The position numbers were made by a program, and so were the translations under genes. The notes under the pieces were generated by a model. The model was not told where the DNA came from and did not search any database. It worked only from the letters and a program-made list of their open reading frames with translations. Positions 34,470-44,141 of a stretch of 64,000 nucleotides of DNA are shown here, piece after piece. Within the stretch, counting starts at the first letter, position 1; each line of letters opens with the position of its first letter. Source of the DNA: Aurantiacibacter spongiae. GTDB lineage: Bacteria; Pseudomonadota; Alphaproteobacteria; Sphingomonadales; Sphingomonadaceae. The DNA is taken from contig NZ_RPFZ01000001.1 in NCBI RefSeq assembly GCF_003815535.1, positions 310,001-374,000 of the forward strand, read 5' to 3'.

Positions 34470-35471
34470 TCAGGAGCCGTGATAGTCCCGGTACCAATCG
34501 ACGAAGCGCGGTATGCCGACATCGATGCCGGTCGTAGGTTCGTAACCCAGATCATTCCTGATCGCGTCGATATCGGCGTAGGTGCGCTGAACATCGCCAT
34601 TCTGCATGGGCTGATAATCGATCTCTGCCTTCCGGCCACACGCCTGTTCGATCAGGCCGATCACGCGGGTCAGCTTTTCGGAGCGATTGTTGCCAATGTT
34701 GTAAATCGCGTGCGGTTTCGAAGAACCGCCCGCTTTGACCAGACCGTCGTCCGCCGGCGGCTTGTCGAGCGCTGCAACCACTCCGGCGACGATGTCGTCT
34801 ATGAAGGTGAAATCGCGCCACATCTCACCCTTGTTGAAGACCGGGATCGGATCGCCCGCGAGGATTTTCCGGGTGAAGATCCACATCGCCATGTCCGGCC
34901 GCCCCCACGGCCCGTACACGGTGAAGAAGCGAAGACCGGTCTGCGGCAGGCGATAGAGGTGCGCGTAGGTTTCACTCATCAACTCGTCCGCCTTCTTCGT
35001 CGCGGCGTAAAGCGAAAGCGGGTGATCGACCCTGTCGTCCACGGAAAAAGGCAGCTTGTCGTTACCGCCATAGACCGAACTCGAACTGGCATAGACCAGG
35101 TGACCAACCTCGCTGTGCCGCGCGATCTCCAACATGTTCGCATGACCGACGAGGTTCGACTGGATGTAGGCGGCCGGGTTCTCGAGCGAGTAACGCACTC
35201 CCGCCTGGGCGCCGAGATGAACTATCGCCTCGATCTTCCGGTCTCCTACCGCAGTTTTCAGCGCGGCCATGTCGGAAAAGTCGCAGTTGGCGAAGGCGAA
35301 CCTGTTGCCACCTGCGGAGCCTTGCACTCGCGCCAACCGGTCCCGCTTGATCTGCGGATCGTAGTAGTCGTTCAGATTGTCGATACCCAGAACGTTGTCA
35401 CCGCGGGCAAGAAGCGTCTCGGCAAGGGCCGATCCGATGAAGCCCGCCGCCCCCGTAATCACGATCGTCAT
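34470..35471 (-). CDS. NAD-dependent nucleotide-sugar epimerase (UDP-glucuronate 4-epimerase type)
   Basis: The 333-residue SDR protein has the GxxGxxG of ITGAAGFIGSALAETL, GIDNLNDYYDPQIKRDRL, YASSSSVYGGN, the catalytic YAATKKADE and YGPWGRPDMAMWIF. The PDMA and DYYDP patterns are typical of UDP-glucuronate epimerases. It probably feeds capsule or exopolysaccharide synthesis. It sits between thyA and tRNA-Pro, at the edge of the core region. Confidence 0.88.
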   Translation of the reverse strand: MTIVITGAAGFIGSALAETLLARGDNVLGIDNLNDYYDPQIKRDRLARVQGSAGGNRFAFANCDFSDMAALKTAVGDRKIEAIVHLGAQAGVRYSLENPAAYIQSNLVGHANMLEIARHSEVGHLVYASSSSVYGGNDKLPFSVDDRVDHPLSLYAATKKADELMSETYAHLYRLPQTGLRFFTVYGPWGRPDMAMWIFTRKILAGDPIPVFNKGEMWRDFTFIDDIVAGVVAALDKPPADDGLVKAGGSSKPHAIYNIGNNRSEKLTRVIGLIEQACGRKAEIDYQPMQNGDVQRTYADIDAIRNDLGYEPTTGIDVGIPRFVDWYRDYHGS

Positions 35472-35657
35472 GTTTCGTTCGCCCCACCATCCGAGCACGC
35501 GCAAATCGCCGCTCTAGTGACAGCGCGGCCTTCGCAACGCAATATCTCCGCTCGTCGTGCAGGACGATACGCGCAAAAGAGGCGCTTGCCAGTGCCCGAT
35601 GCGCCTCCTATAGGCGCGCTCTGCCTCGCGGGGGGGGACACCCCGCCACGCACCGGT

Positions 35658-35734
35658 CGGGGAGTAGCTCAGCCTGGTAGAGCACTGTCTTCGGGAGGCA
35701 GGGGCCGGAGGTTCGAATCCTCTCTCCCCGACCA
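35658..35734 (+). tRNA. tRNA-Pro (anticodon CGG), island attachment site
   Basis: The gene starts CGGGGAGTAGCTCAG. Loop TTCGGGA gives anticodon CGG, the T-arm is GGTTCGAATCC, and CCA is encoded at 35732-35734. A large integrase starts 110 bases downstream on the same strand, so the 3' end of this gene is the probable integration target. A second copy of the 3' end was not found in the window. Confidence 0.95.
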
Positions 35735-35786
35735 TTTTAGCGCGCTAAGCCGCAGATTTCCGCCTTTTAGCATGGGCTTCCGCCCG

Positions 35787-35808
35787 GTGTTGGTCACACG
35801 ACCAACAC
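35787..35808. repeat. Perfect 9-bp inverted repeat between tRNA-Pro and integrase
   Basis: GTGTTGGTC (35787-35795) and GACCAACAC (35800-35808) flank the 4-base loop ACAC. It could be an integrase or excisionase arm site, an operator of the integrase, or a hairpin. A perfect 10-bp palindrome TAGCGCGCTA lies about 40 bases upstream, just after the tRNA. Confidence 0.7.
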
Positions 35809-35843
35809 ACATAGCGGTAGCACGTGCGGTAAGGTCGTTATCG

Positions 35844-37946
35844 ATGAGCCGCATACCCTTCACCATCCGGATCGAGGGCCGCTATTCCTTCCGCCGCCGG
35901 ATCCATTTCCGAAATATTATCTCCAAACCGCTAACCTTGGCGTTGCAGACTGCCGATCCGGGCGCCGCGCGTGAGCGCGTAGCGATCCTGGCGGCGCGTT
36001 TCGTAATTGTAAGGGCGGACGTGAAGACCATGCTGGAAGGCCAGCGCAACCTGACCGGCGTCGAGATCGAGGCCATTTTCCGCCGGGAGTTGGAGCAGCA
36101 GCTCGGCTCTTGGTTATCGGATGCGTATGCCGATGCCCCCTGGTCTTCCTCGGTGATTGAAGAGGCTGCCCGGCACGGCGAAGCATACCGGCAGCTTCGC
36201 CTTCCCAATCCGCGTCACGATATGGATGCATTCGAGAGGGCCAAGCTCGACGCCGCCAATCGGGAAACAGCCGAAAATGACGTGACACCGGAGTGGGCAC
36301 GCCCGCTGGTCGATCAGATACGCGATGCGCTTTCTGACGAATACGTAATTTCGGCCCCGAAAGCGATCGGTGCGACGACCAGCGACGCCAACATTGCTGC
36401 TGCGCGCACACACCTGATCCGGGCTGGCGCATCGGCTTGCACACGGGCGCAGCGCATGTTCGACAACGACGTTCTCGATGCCGCTGATCCCATGCGGGCA
36501 ACGACCGCCGATCTGGGCGAATTGCCTCCCGCTGTAGCGGCCTTGCTGGCGGGTGCCGAAGGCGTCGCTGCGCCGGTCGCACAAACGAACCTGCCCTCGC
36601 CCGCACCGCCTACGGAATGCCCGTTCGCGATCTACGATAACCGCAAGTTCAGCGAGATTATCGAGGACGTCCTATTTGAGCTCAAACAGGACAAGGTCTG
36701 GAAAGGCGACCTCAAACAACAGCGCCGGATAATGCAGTCCTTCGCCTGGATCACCGGCGATCGTGAGCTCGGGACGTATGACCATCGTGACGTCGCCCGG
36801 TTCAAGAACGGGCTGAACCGCCGCCCGTCTACGTTTCGTTTCGGGAGCCCAGAGAAGGGCGCCATGTCCAGGCCATTCGAGGACGTTATCAGCGAAGTCG
36901 CCCCCATCACTCCGGCCACGGCCCGGAACCTTAAAACAGTCAATCGTGACCTCAGCACCATGAGCACGGTCGCCAAGCACCTCGCGCTCACGTCGTGGAA
37001 GCCGCGCATTCACAACGTCCTGATCATGGATTTCGCCGGTGCGACGGTTGCAATACAACAAGACGAGAATGCCGAACTTCGCCCGCCGTGGAAGAAGGAA
37101 GAGCTCGAATGCCTTTTCCGCTCGCCGCTTTACTTAGGTGGAGGAGCAGGCAAGAACCGCTTGAAGGACGAATGCGCGCGCCCGCATGTTTGGCATGACG
37201 CGGCCTTCTGGGCACCGTTAATCTGGTATTACACCCACGCTTGCCGGGAAGAAATCTGTGGGCTCGAAATCGTCGACGTATTCGATGACCACCCCGTTCC
37301 GCATATTTACATCCGCGAAAATCTAACCCGCGGCAGGGATGGCGAAAAGGCTGGCGAGAAGCGGATCGCGCGCCGGCGCAAGCTCCCGCTTCATGACGAA
37401 ATTCTTCGACTGGGATTCCTGGATTACGTGTCCGCTATCCGGGCTGAAGGCCACACTGCGCTCTTTCCCGAACTCTACTTATTCGAGAGCAAGCGCGGTG
37501 GTGCTCAATTCTACGATCGCGCCTGGCGGTATATGGTCCAGTGGATCACCGACCGTATGGAGGTCGAGGTGAACGACAAGGGCAAAGGGCCTGATATCCA
37601 TTCCATCCGTGCGCTCGGCTCATCGTTCTACGAGGTGGACGGGGTCAACGAGATCATGCGGGCTGAAATTATGGGGCACGCCCGTTCCGGTACGAACGCC
37701 AAGCATTATTCGAAGCGGATCAAAACCGAAGGGCTTGAGGTCGTCCTGCAGGAACGGCTCGAGTTCGTCCAGCGGTATGTCCCCAAAATCACCCTCCACC
37801 TCGACCCCTTGCCTATTCGTCTATTGCCAATGGAGGCGCGATCGAGAGTTGGGTCGGGCCGTCATCGGCGCATTCGCTCCGACGCTGGAATTTCCAAGAA
37901 AAGTGGAGCTAGGTCGAGCGGGTCCGCTTTCAGCGGGTCACGCTAA
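35844..37946 (+). CDS. Large tyrosine integrase of the tRNA-Pro genomic island
   Basis: The 700-residue recombinase begins MSRIPFTIRIEGRYSFRRRI. It has a long N-terminal part with helical core-binding segments and a C-terminal catalytic domain. The catalytic part has Arg in THACREEICGLEIVDV, H-x-x-R in IHSIRALGSS, then EIMGHARSGTNAKHYSK with the His and Tyr. It is twice the length of lambda-type integrases and belongs to the group that starts with a DUF6538-like head. ATG 35844 opens the conserved N-terminus; the frame upstream is antisense to the epimerase gene. Confidence 0.9.
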   Translation: MSRIPFTIRIEGRYSFRRRIHFRNIISKPLTLALQTADPGAARERVAILAARFVIVRADVKTMLEGQRNLTGVEIEAIFRRELEQQLGSWLSDAYADAPWSSSVIEEAARHGEAYRQLRLPNPRHDMDAFERAKLDAANRETAENDVTPEWARPLVDQIRDALSDEYVISAPKAIGATTSDANIAAARTHLIRAGASACTRAQRMFDNDVLDAADPMRATTADLGELPPAVAALLAGAEGVAAPVAQTNLPSPAPPTECPFAIYDNRKFSEIIEDVLFELKQDKVWKGDLKQQRRIMQSFAWITGDRELGTYDHRDVARFKNGLNRRPSTFRFGSPEKGAMSRPFEDVISEVAPITPATARNLKTVNRDLSTMSTVAKHLALTSWKPRIHNVLIMDFAGATVAIQQDENAELRPPWKKEELECLFRSPLYLGGGAGKNRLKDECARPHVWHDAAFWAPLIWYYTHACREEICGLEIVDVFDDHPVPHIYIRENLTRGRDGEKAGEKRIARRRKLPLHDEILRLGFLDYVSAIRAEGHTALFPELYLFESKRGGAQFYDRAWRYMVQWITDRMEVEVNDKGKGPDIHSIRALGSSFYEVDGVNEIMRAEIMGHARSGTNAKHYSKRIKTEGLEVVLQERLEFVQRYVPKITLHLDPLPIRLLPMEARSRVGSGRHRRIRSDAGISKKSGARSSGSAFSGSR

Positions 37947-38427
37947 ATTTTTCGTGTTAATCGCGGTCTATGCCCTCGGCCGCTCGGATAGCACCAATAC
38001 GGCAGCTTCGCGCCTTAATTTCGGTCGTTAGAGAATGTTTCGGGATCTCCCGGAAGCGGACCCCGCCGCCTTAGCGACACATTAGCCCGACGGTCTTGAT
38101 CACGCTACCTTACCGGCGAGCCTTCGCGTTGCGTTCGACTCTAGGGGCCTCTAGCCGCGAAAGCAGTGCTCCTTCATCGACGTTGGCGATCGCTTGAATA
38201 AGCCCTTTCAAGCGGCAGGGTTTTTCGCATCTTCTATCACAGCGAAAGGCGCACCTTCCTCGGCGGCTGTCAGGAGAATGTGCCGCCGACGTCCCGATAA
38301 TAGCGCTTGCTTGCGTCCACTAGGCAAACATTGCCAAGGTTGGAGGCAAGTGCTGTGCCATAACGTTCAGTAATTCGCGGCCAATTCTGTCAGAAAGGTT
38401 CTCGCCAATGCTAGGGTTCGGGCTGCG
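37947..38427. other. Non-coding stretch of 481 bases after the integrase
   Basis: No convincing gene is visible. A short minus-strand tail near 38210-38290 reads ILLTAAEEGAPFAVIEDAKN and stops, perhaps the end of a lost gene. Several short inverted repeats are present but none is a clear terminator. Confidence 0.5.
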
Positions 38428-38601
38428 CTAGGCGGCGGTGCATCCGCGCACGGCGCCGGCGGCGGAGGCCAGATCGCGATCCGCCACCAACACTAGATCG
38501 CATCCGTCCTTCGCTGCAAGTTTCGCCAATTCGAGCCCGATGCCGCTGGAGGCGCCGGTTACGACGCACAGACCCGAAAGCTTGTCGCCGGGTTCTTGCT
38601 C
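38428..38601 (-). pseudogene. Short-chain dehydrogenase fragment
   Basis: About 55 codons encode the first beta-alpha-beta unit of an SDR: GLCVVTGASSGIGLELAKLAAK, then CDLVLVADRD. The frame ends after VRGCTAA, far short of the usual 240 or more residues, and lacks the YxxxK catalytic site. It starts within the last bases of the alcohol dehydrogenase gene and is probably the stub of a deleted downstream gene. Confidence 0.65.
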
Positions 38602-39793
38602 ACGCGGTAGCTCCCGCTTCCATGCCAGGCTTGAGGACGACCTTGGTCCAGCTGTCCTGCTCTTCGCGGAAGTTCTTGTAACCGCGCGCGGCGTCTTCGA
38701 GCGGCAGGCGGTGGGAGATGAGGAAGGTGGTGTCGATAGTGCCATCCTCGATCTTGTCGAGCAGCGGTTTGGTGTAGCGCTGTACGTGGGTCTGGCCGGC
38801 GCGCACCTGCAGCCCCTTTTCCATCAGCGGGCCCAACGGGAACTTGTCTGTCATCCCACCATATACGCCGGGGATCGAGACGCGCCCGCCGGGACGCACC
38901 GCTAGGATCGCCTGCTTGAGCGCCGCTGCACGGTCTGCGCCTATGCCGACGGTCTGCTTGACCATGTCGAGCATGTTGTCGACCGCGAAACCGTGCGATT
39001 CCATGCCGACCGCGTCGATCACCGCGTCGACACCGATCCCGCCCGACATTGCCATCAATGCTTCGCGCACTTCGGTGGTCTTGAAGTTGATCACTTCGGC
39101 GCCGAGTTGCTTAGCCAGTTCGAGCCGGTGCGGATAGTGATCGATCGCGATCACCTTGCTCGCGCCCATGATGATGGCGGACTGGATCGCGAACAGCCCC
39201 ACCGGGCCGCAGCCCCATACGGCGACCGTGTCGTCGGGTTGGATATCCGCATTTTCCGCCCCCATCCAGCCGGTCGGCAGGATATCGGAGAGGGGCAGCA
39301 CCTTCTCGTCCTCGAGATGGTCGGGGATCACGATCGGCCCGACATCGGAAAACGGCACACGGACATATTCGGCCTGACCGCCCGAATAGCCGCCCGTCAG
39401 GTGCGAATAGCCGAACAGCGCAGCCATCGGATGGCCGTAAAGCGTGGCCGACATGTCCTGCTTTTCCGCCGGGTTGGAATTTTCGTACGCGGAGTATTGC
39501 GTGATCTGGCAATGGAAGCAGTTGCCGCAGCTGATTGTGAAGGGCACGACCACGCGCTGGCCCTTCTTGAGCGTACTGTCCTTACCGGTCTCCACGACTT
39601 CGCCCATGAATTCGTGGCCGAGGACGTCGCCCGGGGCCACGCCGGGGATGACACCGTCGTACAGGTGCAGGTCCGAACCGCAGATCGCGGTGGAGGTGAT
39701 CTTTAGGATCGCGTCGCGCGGATTGATGATTTCGGGATCGGGCACGCTATCAACGCGGACGTCGTGCGTTCCGTGCCATGTGAGTGCGCGCAT
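38600..39793 (-). CDS. Zinc-dependent alcohol dehydrogenase (formaldehyde dehydrogenase-like)
   Basis: The 397-residue enzyme has the catalytic zinc site CGSDLHLYDG and GHEFMGEVVE, a structural-zinc-like segment reduced to CGNCFHC, and the NAD fold VAVWGCGPVGLFAIQSA. The pattern MRALTWHGTHDVRVDSVPDP is that of glutathione-independent formaldehyde dehydrogenase-like proteins common in stress islands. Its start overlaps the stop of the SRPBCC gene (TAATG). Confidence 0.88.
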   Translation of the reverse strand: MRALTWHGTHDVRVDSVPDPEIINPRDAILKITSTAICGSDLHLYDGVIPGVAPGDVLGHEFMGEVVETGKDSTLKKGQRVVVPFTISCGNCFHCQITQYSAYENSNPAEKQDMSATLYGHPMAALFGYSHLTGGYSGGQAEYVRVPFSDVGPIVIPDHLEDEKVLPLSDILPTGWMGAENADIQPDDTVAVWGCGPVGLFAIQSAIIMGASKVIAIDHYPHRLELAKQLGAEVINFKTTEVREALMAMSGGIGVDAVIDAVGMESHGFAVDNMLDMVKQTVGIGADRAAALKQAILAVRPGGRVSIPGVYGGMTDKFPLGPLMEKGLQVRAGQTHVQRYTKPLLDKIEDGTIDTTFLISHRLPLEDAARGYKNFREEQDSWTKVVLKPGMEAGATA

Positions 39794-40449
39794 TATCCGT
39801 TCTCCTGCTGTTTTGCTTTGCGCGTTTCGCTCTTGCGGTGCGCGGAGGTGGCAATCTCGCCCGTCTCCATCAGCATCTTGAAACGCTTGAGGTCGTGCCG
39901 GGCCTGGACTTCGGGTTCGCGCAGGAAGGCCTTGGCAATCCCGCGCCCGATGGCGCCGCCCGGTGCGTCGTATTCGATCCGGAGCGAGACCCGTGTGCCG
40001 CGATCGCCGGGCGCTTCGGTAAAGGTCACCTAGCCGGTAGTCTCGATATCCGAGCCTTCGACCGATGCCCAAGCGATCCGTTCGTTCTCGACATCGTCGG
40101 TGATCTCGGTCTTCAGGTCGACCGTCGTCCCGGCGGGCGCCTTGATCGTCCAAGTCGCACGGCCCTTCGTTCCGCCCTGCTTGGTGATCCGCTCGACGTT
40201 CTCCATGAACTCGGGCAAATTACCGAAGTCCCGCCAATAGACATAGAGCTCGGCGGCGGGCTTGCGGATCGTGACCGTGCGGCCCACCAGCGCGTGTTCA
40301 CCCTGATTCTTCCGGCGGGCCAGTTTCGGCGCATCGTCGCCGCCGCCTTCGTGCCGGCGGGAGAGGAAAGCGCCGAAGGCCACGGCGCCAAGCGCAACGC
40401 CCGCGGCGGCGACACTGCCTGCAATGCCGATTTCTCGATTGTTTTTCAT
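39793..40449 (-). pseudogene. SRPBCC/cyclase-like protein with an in-frame amber codon
   Basis: The frame starts MKNNREIGIAGSVAAAG, a membrane-anchor segment. It continues with LVGRTVTIRKPAAELYVYWRDF and NLPEFMENVERI and reaches SDIETTG, then TAG at 40030-40032. The same frame then continues VTFTEAPGDRGTRV through GRGIAKAFLREPEVQARHDL, the normal end of this SRPBCC family, to TAA at 39793. A single-codon change therefore splits the protein at about residue 140. Nonsense mutation is most likely; read-through is possible. Confidence 0.8.
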
Positions 40450-40466
40450 GTCGGTGTCCTTTCCAC

Positions 40467-42219
40467 TCAATCCTGCTTCACGCTCTCGCGGTCCCAGAAA
40501 CGCAGCTCGCCGCTCTTCTCGATGAAGGCACTGGCCGCATCCTTGCCCGACGAGACATCGACGAAGCCGTCGTCCATCCAGTTCCACACGCCGGCCGTCT
40601 CGAAGAGCGGTTTGACCGCGGGGACGTAGGCGACGAATTTCGCATGGGCGAAGGCGTCGTTGACGAAGTCGATGCTCGGCTTGTCGGTGTTGTAGCGCTT
40701 GGCCGAAGCCTCGCTCATCACCACGGCCACCGCGTCGTAGGTGACCGAGGGACCGCCATCGATCTTTTCGTCGGCTTCCATCATTTTGCCATCGGAAAGC
40801 TTGGCACCGGCCACGTGCGGTGCGACGATTTCGACCATGCCGCCCGCGTCGGTCGCGGCATCCTTCAGCGCCTTGACGACATCCGCATCTGCGCCTTCGG
40901 CAATATAAATGCCGAGCTTGCGGCCCTTGAAGGTGCCAGGGCCGTTTTTGAGGATCGAGAGCGCGGGGCTTTCGGCCAAGTCTGTGATCGGGTCGCGCGC
41001 TGCGGGGACCTTTTCGGGCAGTTCGGGAAGGCCGATCCCGTCGGCCACCTCCTGCGCGAGACCCTCGTCGATGTGCCGCAGATGGCCGATCATCCGCTTG
41101 CGAATGCTCATGCGGCCAACCTTCGACAGCTCGAAGGTCAGCGCGTTTCCCATATGCGTCTGCTCGACCGGGGTCTGGCTGACGTAGAACTGGCGCGCCT
41201 GGCTGTAGTGATCGGCGAAGGTCTCGCTGCGCACGCGCAATTTGGGTCCTTCGACCGGAGCCTCATAGCTCTGAAACCCCTTCATCGGGCAGGCGCGAGG
41301 GCCGCGATCTTCCTCCGCGCCGTCGCCATCGCCCCAGCTGTTGGGCTCGTAATTCAAGCGGCCCTTGGGGTTGGTCATGGCCATGTGCCCATCCTGCTGG
41401 AAGTGGCGCACCGGGCACTTGGGCGCGTTAATCGGCAGATGCGTGAAGTTGGGGCCGCCCAGCCGCTTCAGCTGCGTGTCGAGATAGCTGAAGTTGCGCC
41501 CTTGCAGCAGCGGATCGTCCGAATGGTCGATGCCCGGCACCAGGTTCTGCGTGCAGAATGCTACCTGCTCCGTCTCGGCGAAGAAGTTATCGACATTGGC
41601 GTCGAGTGTCAGCGTGCCGATGATCTCGACCGGAACCTGCTCTTCCGGAATGATCTTGGTCGCATCCAGCCCGTCGAATTCGAACTGCTCGGCGAATTCC
41701 TCGTCGAACACCTGGATGCCTAGATCCCACTGCGGGAAGTCTCCCGCGTCGATCGCATCCCACATGTCGCGGCGATGGAAGTCGGGGTCCATCCCGTTGA
41801 CCTTGAGCGCTTCGTCCCAGATCACCGACTGGAGGCCCAGCCACGTCGCGCGCCAGATCAGGCGATCCCTTGTTGCCCGCCACGGTCGAGAAGCGTGTGA
41901 AGGTGGGCACTTTAACGCCCTCTTCATTGAAGATCCGCGCCCGCGAATACTGCGGGATCGCTTTCTTCAGCTCGAAATGGCCATGCACGCCATACCCGCG
42001 AGCGTGAACCACACGCTCGGGAATGCGTTCGTGGTCGAAATGGAAGATCTTCTCGCGCGCAATCTGGTCTTCGAGCAGCTGCGGGCCGCGCGGACCGGCG
42101 GTCAGCCAGTTCTGATCGTCCGAAATCGGATGACCCTGTGCGGTGGTCATCACATCATCATCGCCCTTGGGCTTCTGATGGTTGGCTCCGCCTTTGGACA
42201 GGTCGAGTTCTTTGGCCAT
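40467..42219 (-). pseudogene. Large-subunit catalase, internally deleted and frameshifted
   Basis: The N-terminal part ([35 protein letters not shown] with the distal His, [19 protein letters not shown]) runs in one frame. Near 41838-41850 it jumps into another frame at [15 protein letters not shown], which continues normally through [10 protein letters not shown] (proximal Tyr) to the C-terminal flavodoxin-like domain. Compared with KatE-type enzymes roughly 110 residues are missing between these points, including the catalytic Asn region. The product cannot be a working catalase. Confidence 0.85.
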
Positions 42220-42516
42220 TGAGTGCTCCGATGTTGGGGGTTCTATCCCACTCCAACGGCGCCCTTCGCCAAGGGTTGCACTCTCGCCAAAAAATATCTG
42301 TGCACACGTCAATAAAATTACGCCGCTAACAAATATTAAATTGAGAGACGAATCTACGTCGGCTGCGTTTTGCTAAGCCTTTCTTTGCGAACCAACTAAC
42401 ATTTGATGATTGTAGCAAATTGTCTTTCCCGTTCGGGAACGAAAACCTTCTTCATTTTTATGATTCCAGCTCGCAAGATGTCTCGCGAGCGCGAACCAAG
42501 CGCGAAGGAACAGCCC

Positions 42517-43011
42517 ATGTCCGCTCCGGAAAACCTCACCGATTGTTACACTGAAGAACTGGCCGACCTGTGGTCTGCCAACGACCAGATGGAAAAGGTC
42601 GTGCGCGAACTGGCGAGCAAGGCAGGTGACGCCACGCTCAAGACGAAGCTGGAAAAGGGTGCCGAGGGCATCGCCAAGCACACCAAGACGATCAAGGAAC
42701 TGCTCGATGATTGCGGAGTGGACGAGAAAGAGCATTGCAAGGGGATGGAAGGCCTTGTGAAGGAGGCTCGCAAGCACGCCCTCGATGCCGATATTTCCGA
42801 CGATGACGTGCGCGACGTTATCATCGTCGCCCAGTATCAGCGTATGTGCCATTACGGCATCTGCGGCTTTGGCACCACAAAGGCCTTCGCCGAAGCGCTG
42901 GGCAAGAGCGACCATGTCGCCAAACTCGATGCGATCACCGAAGACATCTACAATACGGATGAGAACCTGAGCGATCTCGCCGAACGCAGCGTAAACTTGG
43001 CGGCGAAATGA
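42517..43011 (+). CDS. DUF892 ferritin-like protein (YciE/YciF family)
   Basis: The 164-residue four-helix protein has LTDCYTEELADLWSANDQM, LASKAGDATLKTKL, HTKTIKELLDDCG and the Glu/His pairs of DUF892 proteins. The family is linked to stress and stationary phase, with a di-metal site. ATG 42517 opens the conserved start (MSAPENLTDCY). Its stop overlaps the start of the glycosyltransferase gene. Confidence 0.88.
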   Translation: MSAPENLTDCYTEELADLWSANDQMEKVVRELASKAGDATLKTKLEKGAEGIAKHTKTIKELLDDCGVDEKEHCKGMEGLVKEARKHALDADISDDDVRDVIIVAQYQRMCHYGICGFGTTKAFAEALGKSDHVAKLDAITEDIYNTDENLSDLAERSVNLAAK

Positions 43012-44141
43012 CTGCACTGGCTGGGGTCGGGCACCATGAGGTCCGATCCCCATTTTCCATGCCCGACCTTTCACTCGAAGGACCGGGCCCAAGATCGGCA
43101 TCGACGGAAGAGGCCGAACTTGTTGCCCTTCTTGCGAGCCCGCCGTTCGTCGACAAGGCCGAGTTAACGGGGTTCACGGGCTCACTGAAGCGCGGTTGCG
43201 ACTTCGCGATCGCCATTCCCGTACGCGACGAGGAATCCCGCCTCCCGGCCACGCTCGAGGCAATTTCCACTGCCATGCATGGCACGCCCTTCACTGGCTG
43301 CGCGGTGTTCGTGCTGAACGATACGAGCGATGCTTCGCCAAAAATCATCGAGCGATGGGCTCTGCGCGGGGGCATACCGTTCTTAGCGGTTGAAGTGTCG
43401 TTTGATCGCACAATCTGCAACGCACCGCACTCCCGCAGGCTCGCGCTCGATTTGGCGGCGCGGGCGGCGCCCCAAGGTGCTCTCTTCACCACCGATGCCG
43501 ACACGATGGTGGGCAAGGGCTGGATCGATAAGGGGCTCCGCCTCCTGTCAGAAGGCTACGACCTCATCTGCGAAGATGTCCTGCTCGATGAAGCCGAGTT
43601 ATCCGCACTGCCGGCGCAAGTCCGCGAAGTCGGCGATGCCGAGCGCGCCTATCTCGGCCTTTGCGAACGCCTCTGGCGACACTGGACGCGCGGGCGGGTA
43701 AGTACCCTCGCCTTCCGGCCTTCCGGAGCGAGCCTTGTCATGAAGACATCGAGCTATCTCAGGCTCGGCGGCCTGCCGACCCCTCCCGTAGGGGAAGATC
43801 GCGCATTGTGCGATGCGATGCTTGGGGCGGGGTTCGCGGTCAAGGCGATGGAGAATTTCGGAACCCGCACCTCCGCCCGCCTTGCCGGACGGGCATTGGG
43901 GGGATGCGGCGATGCCTTGGCGGAAAGGGTCCTTTCTGCCGATCCGGAATGCGATTCCCGTTTAAAGCCGGTATGGCTCCTGCACGACGAAGCGACCTTG
44001 TGGATGGAGATATTCGGCGGCACGAGCAGGGGGTTTCATGCGCGCTCCAAAACCCGCGCCCCGATGACGTTCAGCGCCGTGCAGCGCGAACTGCGGATTG
44101 CGCGCAAGCTTGCGGCTAGTTACGGTCTGGGCAATGCCTGA
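43008..44141 (+). CDS. Family 2-type glycosyltransferase
   Basis: The 377-residue protein has FAIAIPVRDEESRLPATLEAI, an ALFTTDADTMVGKGW stretch with the DxD metal motif (DAD) and EDRALCDAMLGAGF. The GT2 fold follows an N-terminal extension of about 60 residues. The product overlaps the next gene by 8 bases. With the PIG-L deacetylase and methyltransferase it probably builds a modified sugar metabolite. Confidence 0.85.
   Translation: MTALAGVGHHEVRSPFSMPDLSLEGPGPRSASTEEAELVALLASPPFVDKAELTGFTGSLKRGCDFAIAIPVRDEESRLPATLEAISTAMHGTPFTGCAVFVLNDTSDASPKIIERWALRGGIPFLAVEVSFDRTICNAPHSRRLALDLAARAAPQGALFTTDADTMVGKGWIDKGLRLLSEGYDLICEDVLLDEAELSALPAQVREVGDAERAYLGLCERLWRHWTRGRVSTLAFRPSGASLVMKTSSYLRLGGLPTPPVGEDRALCDAMLGAGFAVKAMENFGTRTSARLAGRALGGCGDALAERVLSADPECDSRLKPVWLLHDEATLWMEIFGGTSRGFHARSKTRAPMTFSAVQRELRIARKLAASYGLGNA

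Noticed and set aside
34479-35843. Apparent 1155-codon plus-strand frame beginning before the island integrase
   Set aside because: The first 455 codons are antisense to the epimerase gene and cross tRNA-Pro. The real integrase starts at ATG 35844.
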